Assembly (NCBI GenBank): GCA_964641395.1
Contig: CAZXKQ010000007.1
Coordinates: 1 to 64,000 of the forward strand
Length of the DNA stretch: 64,000 nt
Source of the DNA: CANQBR01 sp964641395
Lineage (GTDB): Bacteria; Bacillota; Negativicutes; Acidaminococcales; Acidaminococcaceae
Reading direction: 5' to 3'
In this document: in pieces, positions 58,530 through 64,000 of the stretch
How positions within the stretch are numbered: position 1 is the stretch's first letter
How the letters are laid out: each line of letters opens with the position of its first letter
Notes under the pieces: model-generated
Seen by the model: the letters and a program-made list of their open reading frames with translations, nothing else
What the model was told of the DNA's origin: nothing
The model's database searches: none
Position numbers and translations under genes: made by a program

Positions 58530-59465
58530 TCAGTCCTGCTTCAAAGGCTGGTTGAACACCGCCGGATCCCCGCCGCCGTAGTCCAGCTCCTGGTTCTTGA
58601 TGCTGATGCGGGAGTTGGGCTTGACGCTGAAGGTGATGAAGGCGTTGGAGCCGATGACCGAATCGTGGCCTATAGTGGTCCCTCCCCCTAGGATGGAGGC
58701 GCCGGAATAGATGGTGACCCTGTCCTCGATGGTAGGGTGGCGCTGCTTGCCCCGCAGCAGCTGGCCGGCCCTGGTAGAGAGGGCCCCCAGGGTCACCCCC
58801 TGGTAGATCTTCACATGGTGGCCGATGTGGGTGGTCTCCCCCACCACGATGCCGGTGCCGTGGTCGATGAAGAAGTACTTGCCGATGCTGGCCCCAGGGT
58901 GGATGTCGATGCCGGTGAGGGTGTGGGCGTACTCCGTCATGATGCGGGGGATGAGGGGCACCTTCAGCTCGTAGAGCTGGTGGGCCAGGCGGTAGACGGT
59001 GATGGCCAGGATGCCGGGATAGGCGAAGATGATCTCATCCTTGTTCTGGGCCGCCGGATCCCCGTCCAGGGTGGCCTGGAGGTCCGTGTCCAGATACTCC
59101 CGCACCTGGGGGATGCGGCGGAAGAACTCCAGGGTGATCCGCTGGGCCTCCTCCTCAATGGCGGCGGCCGGCACCTGCCCGTACTTCAGCACGGTGGAGA
59201 TCTGCTGGTGGAGCCGATACATCACATCCTCGATAAGGGCCGCCACATTGTTGCGGGCGTTGTAGATGTAGTAGGCCTTGTCACGGTAATAGCCCGGGTA
59301 GATGATACGCCGCAGCTTTTGCACGATGTCTTCGATGGCAAACCTGTCCACGCTGGCGTAAAAATCCAGCCGGTCTATATCCCTGTCGTTGTCGTAGTCC
59401 TTGATGATGCTGTCGGTAATAGACGCTACCGCCGCCTCTAAGGCGGCATCCTTGCTGATATCCAT
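58530..59465 (-). CDS. epsC: Serine O-acetyltransferase, EpsC-like
   Basis: A 311-residue serine acetyltransferase for cysteine synthesis. The N-terminal helical domain (about 1-180) is longer than in CysE, as in the EpsC/SAT group. The left-handed beta-helix begins at GIDIHPGASIGKYFFIDHGTG and contains GETTHIGHHVKIYQGVTLGA. The start at 59465 has GGGAGGTGG seven bases upstream; an in-frame ATG 33 codons earlier lacks such a site. No cysK is adjacent. Confidence 0.93.
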   Translation of the reverse strand: MDISKDAALEAAVASITDSIIKDYDNDRDIDRLDFYASVDRFAIEDIVQKLRRIIYPGYYRDKAYYIYNARNNVAALIEDVMYRLHQQISTVLKYGQVPAAAIEEEAQRITLEFFRRIPQVREYLDTDLQATLDGDPAAQNKDEIIFAYPGILAITVYRLAHQLYELKVPLIPRIMTEYAHTLTGIDIHPGASIGKYFFIDHGTGIVVGETTHIGHHVKIYQGVTLGALSTRAGQLLRGKQRHPTIEDRVTIYSGASILGGGTTIGHDSVIGSNAFITFSVKPNSRISIKNQELDYGGGDPAVFNQPLKQD

Positions 59466-59598
59466 GCTTCCCACCTCCCGCTCCAGCTGCCGGCAAAGCT
59501 GATGTATACCTATGTTATCACTCTCCCGTCTAAGTGTAAAGGCTTTTGCCAGAGAAAAATTCACAAGAAGTTGACAAAGCCTCGTCTTCGCTTTAGCA

Positions 59599-59628
59599 TT
59601 GACTAGCCTGGCCCTTTTTCGTTATAAT
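59599..59628 (+). promoter_or_regulatory. Promoter of the DUF362-aldo/keto reductase pair
   Basis: TTGACT (59599-59604), an 18-base spacer and TATAAT (59623-59628) on the plus strand. Transcription would start near 59635, which rules out the upstream ATG at 59633 as start of the next gene. Confidence 0.85.
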
Positions 59629-59686
59629 AAAGATGAGGTTCTTTATCCACAAGCAATATCTTCCCCTAGAGAAAGGACTTGAGAAA

Positions 59687-60826
59687 ATGGCAAAGGCTAA
59701 GGTATACTTTACTGATTTTCGCACTGCCTACATGGGCACCGGCCTGCCAGGCAAGCTGGCCAAGCTGGCCCTGAAGGCCGGCATCGACAGCATAGACATG
59801 GAGGGCAAGTTCGTAGCCATCAAGATGCACTTTGGCGAGCTAGGCAACGTAAGCTATCTGCGGCCCAACTACGCCCGGGCCATAGTGGACCTGGTTAAGT
59901 CTCTAGGGGGCAAGCCCTTCCTCACCGACTGCAACACCATGTACCCCGGCTTCCGGAAAAACGCCTTAGAGCATCTGGAATGCGCCTGGCAGAACGGCTT
60001 CACCCCTCTGACGGTGGGCTGTCCGGTGCTCATCGCCGACGGGCTGAAGGGCACCGATGACATAGCCGTACCCCTGGAAGGCTGCCAGTACACCAAGGAG
60101 GCCCGCATCGGCCGGGCCCTGATGGATGCGGACATCATCATCTCCCTCACCCACTTCAAGGGCCACGAGATGACCGGTTACGGAGGCACCATCAAGAACC
60201 TGGGCATGGGCAGCGGCTCCCGGGCCGGCAAGAAGGACCAGCACTCTAACGGCAAGCCGGTGATCGACCAGGCTAAGTGCCGGGGCTGCCGCCGCTGCCA
60301 GCGGGAGTGCGCCAACGGGGGCCTGGTCTTCGATGCCGCCCGCCGCAAGATGCAGGTGGCCTTGGAGAACTGCGTAGGCTGCGGCCGCTGCCTAGGGGCC
60401 TGCAACTTCGACGCCATCGACTTCGCCCAGAACCAGGCCATCCCCGTCCTCAACGCCAAGATGGCGGAATACACCAAGGCCGTCTGCGCCGGCCGGCCTA
60501 ACTTCCACCTCTCCCTCATCGTAGACGTGTCGCCTAACTGCGACTGCCATCCGGAGAACGACGCCCCCATCCTGCCCAACATCGGTATGTACGCCTCCTT
60601 CGACCCTGTGGCCCTGGACCAGGCCTGCGTCGACGCCTGCCTGGCCGCCACCCCCCTGCCTGGCAGCATGCTGGCAGAGCACCTGGCCCAGCCGGGCTTC
60701 GTCGACCGCCACGATCACTTCCGCAACAGCCATCCCGACATCGAATGGGAGACCCAGCTGGCCCACGGGGAGAAGATCGGCCTAGGCACCAGGGACTACG
60801 AATTAATCAAGGTGAAGATCGTCTAG
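59687..60826 (+). CDS. DUF362-family ferredoxin-like Fe-S protein
   Basis: A 379-residue protein with a DUF362 domain split by a 2[4Fe-4S] ferredoxin module at about residues 197-245 (CRGCRRCQREC and CVGCGRCLGAC). Conserved DUF362 stretches include KMHFGELGN, LTDCNTMYPG, SLTHFKGHEMTGYGG and DPVALDQACVDAC. No physiological reaction is established for the family; electron transfer is inferred. It is 13 bp before an Fe-S aldo/keto reductase, so the two may form an electron-transfer pair. Confidence 0.88.
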   Translation: MAKAKVYFTDFRTAYMGTGLPGKLAKLALKAGIDSIDMEGKFVAIKMHFGELGNVSYLRPNYARAIVDLVKSLGGKPFLTDCNTMYPGFRKNALEHLECAWQNGFTPLTVGCPVLIADGLKGTDDIAVPLEGCQYTKEARIGRALMDADIIISLTHFKGHEMTGYGGTIKNLGMGSGSRAGKKDQHSNGKPVIDQAKCRGCRRCQRECANGGLVFDAARRKMQVALENCVGCGRCLGACNFDAIDFAQNQAIPVLNAKMAEYTKAVCAGRPNFHLSLIVDVSPNCDCHPENDAPILPNIGMYASFDPVALDQACVDACLAATPLPGSMLAEHLAQPGFVDRHDHFRNSHPDIEWETQLAHGEKIGLGTRDYELIKVKIV

Positions 60827-60839
60827 GAGGCGGACTACC

Positions 60840-61874
60840 ATGAAAAAGAAAGCTTTAGGCTCTACCGGCCTGGTGATTTCCAAGATAGGCCTGGGCTGCC
60901 TGCCCCTGCAGCGCTGCTCGGTGGACTATGCGGTGAAGCTGCTGCAGGCGGCCTACGCCGGAGGCATCACCTTCTTCGACACCGCCAACGCCTACACCGA
61001 CAGCGAGTACAAGATCGGCCTGGCCCTGGCCCCGGTGCGGCAGCACATCGTGCTGGCCACTAAGAGCGCCGCCACCGACAAGCAGGGCGTCCTGGCCCAC
61101 ATCGAAAACAGCCTGCGCCAGCTGCGCACCGACTATATCGACCTCTTCCAGTTCCACAATGTGGCGGCAGTGCCCGACCCTGAGGATCCCCAGGGGGCCT
61201 ACGCCGGGGCCCTGGAGGCTAAGGCGAAGGGCTATATCCGGCACATCGGGGTCACCAGCCACCGGCTGCAGGTGGCCGAGGCCTGCGTTGACTCCGGCAA
61301 CTTCGAGACCATCCAGTTCCCCTTCAGCTACCTGGCCAGTCCGGGAGAAATCGCCCTGGTGGAGAAGTGCCGCCAGGCCGGCCTGGGCTTCATCGCCATG
61401 AAGGGCCTCAGCGGCGGCCTCCTGACTAACAGCCGGGCCTGCGCCGCCTTCATGGACCAGTTTGAGCCTGCAGTGGTGCCCATCTGGGGCGTCCAGCGCC
61501 TAGAGGAGCTGGAACAGTGGCTGGCCCTGGCCCAGGGAGAGACCCCGCTGGACGAAGAGCTGGCCGCCGTCATCGCCAAGGATAAGGAGGAGCTGGCCGG
61601 CTCCTTCTGCCGCAGCTGCGGGTACTGCATGCCCTGCACCGTAGGCATCGAGATCAGGAACTGCGCCCGGATGAACCGGCTGCTGCGCCGCTCCCCCTAC
61701 CAGCCCTACCTGACCCCGGAGTGGAAGGCCAAGATGGAACAGATCCGCAACTGCGTAGACTGCGGCCTCTGCAAGAGCCGCTGCCCCTACCAGCTGGACA
61801 CTCCCAAGCTGCTGCGGGAGATGCTGGCCGATTACGAAGAGTTCTACGCCCAGCACATTAACGAGGTGCAGTAG
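60840..61874 (+). CDS. Aldo/keto reductase with C-terminal 4Fe-4S domain
   Basis: A 344-residue aldo/keto reductase barrel. Residues 1-250 include STGLVISKIGLGCLPLQR at the N-terminus, FFDTANAYTDSE with the catalytic Asp/Tyr, and KSAATDK. It is followed by two cysteine motifs, CRSCGYCMPC (about 256-265) and CVDCGLCKSRCP (about 305-316). Such fusions are common in anaerobes; substrate and electron donor are unknown. GGAGG precedes the ATG. Confidence 0.92.
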   Translation: MKKKALGSTGLVISKIGLGCLPLQRCSVDYAVKLLQAAYAGGITFFDTANAYTDSEYKIGLALAPVRQHIVLATKSAATDKQGVLAHIENSLRQLRTDYIDLFQFHNVAAVPDPEDPQGAYAGALEAKAKGYIRHIGVTSHRLQVAEACVDSGNFETIQFPFSYLASPGEIALVEKCRQAGLGFIAMKGLSGGLLTNSRACAAFMDQFEPAVVPIWGVQRLEELEQWLALAQGETPLDEELAAVIAKDKEELAGSFCRSCGYCMPCTVGIEIRNCARMNRLLRRSPYQPYLTPEWKAKMEQIRNCVDCGLCKSRCPYQLDTPKLLREMLADYEEFYAQHINEVQ

Positions 61875-61936
61875 GACCCAAGCTTAACCCCCCCCAGCCT
61901 CCCTCAGGGAGGCCGCGACAGAGGCAAACTAAAAAG

Positions 61937-61977
61937 AGGCTGCCCCTTCCAGAAAACCGGTTTCTAGAGAGGCAGCC
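61937..61977. terminator. Bidirectional terminator between the aldo/keto reductase gene and lysA
   Basis: AGGCTGCC/GGCAGCC stem with an inner AGAAA/TTTCT stem. T-tracts follow on both strands (CTTCTTTT on plus, CTTTTTAG on minus). Confidence 0.85.
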
Positions 61978-62001
61978 CCTTCTTTTGCTGTTTTTTTGGG
62001 C

Positions 62002-63300
62002 TTACAGGCACTTTTCCGCCCGCCGGGTGGCGGCGGCCAGGGCCTGGGCGTAGGCCCCCTGGTCAAAGGTGGCGAAGTAGTCTGCCGGGGTTTCCGCCCG
62101 CCGGATGAGCTGGACGCTCCCGTCCTCCTTCAACAGCAGCTCCGCACTGCGCAGCTTGCCGTTGTAGTTGTAGCCCATGGAGAAGCCGTGGGCGCCGGCA
62201 TCGTGGATGTAGAGGAGGTCCCCTGGCTCTATCAGGGGCAGGGGCCTGTCGATGGCGAACTTATCGTTGTTCTCGCACAGGCCGCCGGTCACATCGTACA
62301 CGTGGTCACAGGGAGCCCCCTCCTTGCCCATGACGGTGATGTGGTGGTAGGCGCCGTAGATGGCCGGCCGCATCAGGTTGGCGGCGCAGGCATCGCAGCC
62401 CACGTAGTCCTTGTAGGTGTGCTTAAGGTGGATGGCCCTGGTGACCAAGGCCCCGTGAGGCCCCAGCATGTAGCGGCCTAGCTCGGTGTAGATCTTCACC
62501 TGGTCCAGGCCGGCAGGCCGCAGGATGGCCTCATAGGCCTGGCGCACCCCTGCCCCGATTACCGCCAGATCATTGTCCGGCTGCTCCGGCCGGTAGGCCA
62601 CCCCTATGCCGCCGGAAAGGTTGATGAACTCCAGGGCTATGCCTGTGGCCTCCTTGAGCTCTACCGCCACCTTGAAGAGGATGGCGGCCAGTTCCGGATA
62701 GTAAGCGTTGGTAACCGTATTGGAGGCCAAGAAGGCGTGGAGGCCGAAGCGCTTCACCCCCTCGGCCTGGAGCCGCCTATAGGCCTCCAGCAGCTGGGGG
62801 TGGGTCATGCCGTACTTAGCATCCCCTGGGTTGTCCATAATGCTGTTGGCGATGGCGAAGCTGCCTCCCGGGTTGTAGCGGCAGCAGATCAGCTCCGGCA
62901 GGCCGGCCACCTGCTCTAAAAAGTCGATGTGGCTGATGTCATCCAGGTTGATGATTACCCCTAGGTCCCTGGCCAGCCGCATATCCTCTGCCGGGGTGGC
63001 ATTGGAGGAAAACATAACCTCCTCCCCCTTGAAGCCTACGGCGTCGCTCATGATCAGCTCCGTGAAGGAGCTGCAGTCGGTGCCGCAGCCCTCCTGGCGC
63101 AGCAGCTCCAGCAGGTAGGGGTTGGGGGTGGCCTTGACGGCGAAGTACTCCTTGAAGCCCTTGTTCCAGGCAAAGGCATCATACAGGGCCCGGGCGGTAC
63201 GGCGGATGCCGGCCTCATCGTAGATATGGAAGGGAGTAGGGTAGGTCTTGGCTATCTCCTCCAAGGCCTCCCTGCTGACGAAGGGTATTTTGGCGGACAT
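62002..63300 (-). CDS. lysA: Diaminopimelate decarboxylase-family enzyme
   Basis: A 432-residue fold-III PLP decarboxylase that removes the D-carboxyl of meso-diaminopimelate to give lysine. YFAVKATPNP (about 51-60) holds the PLP lysine, SGGIGVAY binds phosphate, and the second-subunit Cys/Tyr region GCDACAANLMRP and DAGAHGFSMGYNYNG are present. It differs enough from textbook LysA (for example CDACAAN) that a related substrate cannot be fully excluded. It is a single gene. Confidence 0.87.
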   Translation of the reverse strand: MSAKIPFVSREALEEIAKTYPTPFHIYDEAGIRRTARALYDAFAWNKGFKEYFAVKATPNPYLLELLRQEGCGTDCSSFTELIMSDAVGFKGEEVMFSSNATPAEDMRLARDLGVIINLDDISHIDFLEQVAGLPELICCRYNPGGSFAIANSIMDNPGDAKYGMTHPQLLEAYRRLQAEGVKRFGLHAFLASNTVTNAYYPELAAILFKVAVELKEATGIALEFINLSGGIGVAYRPEQPDNDLAVIGAGVRQAYEAILRPAGLDQVKIYTELGRYMLGPHGALVTRAIHLKHTYKDYVGCDACAANLMRPAIYGAYHHITVMGKEGAPCDHVYDVTGGLCENNDKFAIDRPLPLIEPGDLLYIHDAGAHGFSMGYNYNGKLRSAELLLKEDGSVQLIRRAETPADYFATFDQGAYAQALAAATRRAEKCL

Positions 63301-63386
63301 GGGCTCACCTCTATCTAGATCCTGCCTGGGGCAGGGAATGCAAGTTCTACTATAAGGCCCCGGAGCCCCCTTGTCAAGGCGTAAAG

Positions 63387-64000
63387 TCAGGGACGGGGGA
63401 TTTTTTGGAAGAGGCGCAGGGTGTTCTCCCTGGTGAAGGCCGCCACCTCTTCATAGTCCGTCCCTAGCAGCAGGGCCATGTTCTGGGCGATCAGCTTGGT
63501 GTAGAGGGGCTGGTTCCGCTTCCCCCGGTAGGGGACGGGAGCCAGGTAGGGGCTGTCAGTCTCTAAGAGCAGCAGCTCCCTAGGCAGGCTCAGCAGCACC
63601 TCCCGCACCTTGCGGGCGTTCTTGTAGGTGGAGGTGCCGCCGAAGCCGAAGTAGTAACCCTTCTTGGCCAGCTCCTTAGCCATCTCCACGCTGCCGCTGA
63701 AGCAGTGGAAGACTGCCGCCACTCCCCGGGCCTCCTTCTGGAAGAGCTCCAGCATGTCCCCGTGGGCCTCCCGGTCGTGGATGATGAGGGGCAGGCGGAG
63801 CTGCACGGCCAGGTCTATCTGCTCCTTGAAGACCCGCCGCTGCACCTCCCGGGGGGCGTTGTCCGGCCAGTAGTAGTCCAGGCCCACCTCCCCTATGGCC
63901 ACCACCTTGGGCAGGGCGGCCCAGGCCGCCAGTTGCTGCAGGTAGTCCTTAGGCAGGTTCTGTAAGTTTTCCGGGTGCCAGCCTACTGCCGCATAGAGGC
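63387..64000 (-). CDS. tatD: TatD-family metal-dependent hydrolase (5' end outside window)
   Basis: 204 codons of a TatD DNase-like protein whose N-terminal part lies beyond the right edge; the frame is open to base 64000. Visible motifs are AAVGWHPE, AIGEVGLDYYW, IIHDRE and HCFSGSVEMAKEL, and LETDSPYLAPVPYRGKRNQP near the C-terminus, which together give the metal ligands and catalytic Asp. TatD proteins are nucleases or D-tyrosyl-type hydrolases of the amidohydrolase fold. Confidence 0.95.
   Translation of the reverse strand, partial: LYAAVGWHPENLQNLPKDYLQQLAAWAALPKVVAIGEVGLDYYWPDNAPREVQRRVFKEQIDLAVQLRLPLIIHDREAHGDMLELFQKEARGVAAVFHCFSGSVEMAKELAKKGYYFGFGGTSTYKNARKVREVLLSLPRELLLLETDSPYLAPVPYRGKRNQPLYTKLIAQNMALLLGTDYEEVAAFTRENTLRLFQKIPRP

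Noticed and set aside
59633..59686. Upstream start of the DUF362 protein
   Set aside because: The codon lies at or before the predicted transcription start and has no ribosome site.

Overview
The window looks like chromosomal DNA of a GC-rich anaerobic Firmicute, most likely a Negativicute (Acidaminococcaceae-like). This is inferred from gene content and gene order: low-GC-type operons such as prfA-prmC-tsaC-rpiB-ywlG-glyA and nadD-yqeK-lcp-rsfS, consensus sigma-A promoters, a CIRCE element in front of groESL, and a Na+-pumping malonate decarboxylase. Almost all genes are on the minus strand. No phage, CRISPR array or complete insertion sequence was seen; only the tail of a decayed Rpn-type nuclease gene lies at the left edge.

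Region 1 (about 0.6-12 kb) is an aromatic-acid decarboxylation island. A LysR regulator sits between two UbiD-family decarboxylases, one of BsdC/vanillate-decarboxylase type with its small BsdD partner and one of LpdC/gallate-decarboxylase type. They share a single UbiX flavin prenyltransferase, an LpdD-like protein and a DASS-family anion transporter. The same transcription unit appears to run on into a MoxR AAA+ ATPase, a von Willebrand A protein and a 202-residue protein of unknown function. This resembles a dedicated enzyme-activation chaperone for the decarboxylases.

Region 2 (12-20 kb) is housekeeping: guaA, groESL, tRNA-Pro(CGG), mscL with a zinc-ribbon tail, tyrS and an Mrp ATPase. 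Region 3 (20-29 kb) is one compact operon, aroF-tyrA-aroB-aroA-aroC-pheA-aroE-aroK-aroQ. It carries every step from PEP and erythrose 4-phosphate to chorismate, plus the first branch steps to phenylalanine and tyrosine. In front of it are a consensus promoter, an unannotated 41-codon leader peptide with 4 Tyr and 5 Phe codons, and an intrinsic terminator: a classic attenuator.

Region 4 (30-43.8 kb) is a malonate decarboxylase Na+-pump operon, in the order small membrane subunit-madB-birA-hutP-madA-E-C-D-H-mdcG-madF-madF-madL-madM-mdcB-AEC transporter. It is unusual in three ways. It encodes a HutP-family RNA-binding antiterminator, with an intrinsic terminator directly between hutP and madA. 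It has a leader of about 650 nt containing two more intrinsic terminators and a structured element. It carries two tandem genes for identical biotin carrier proteins. I regard a HutP-controlled attenuation circuit for malonate catabolism as the most promising undescribed system here.

Region 5 (43.8-64 kb) is core genome: cvfB, rsfS, lcp, yqeK, nadD, a MacAB-like efflux system, comEB, glyA, ywlG, rpiB, tsaC/sua5, prmC, prfA, yqhQ, rpmE and epsC. These are followed by a DUF362 ferredoxin protein with an Fe-S aldo/keto reductase, lysA, and a tatD gene cut by the right edge.
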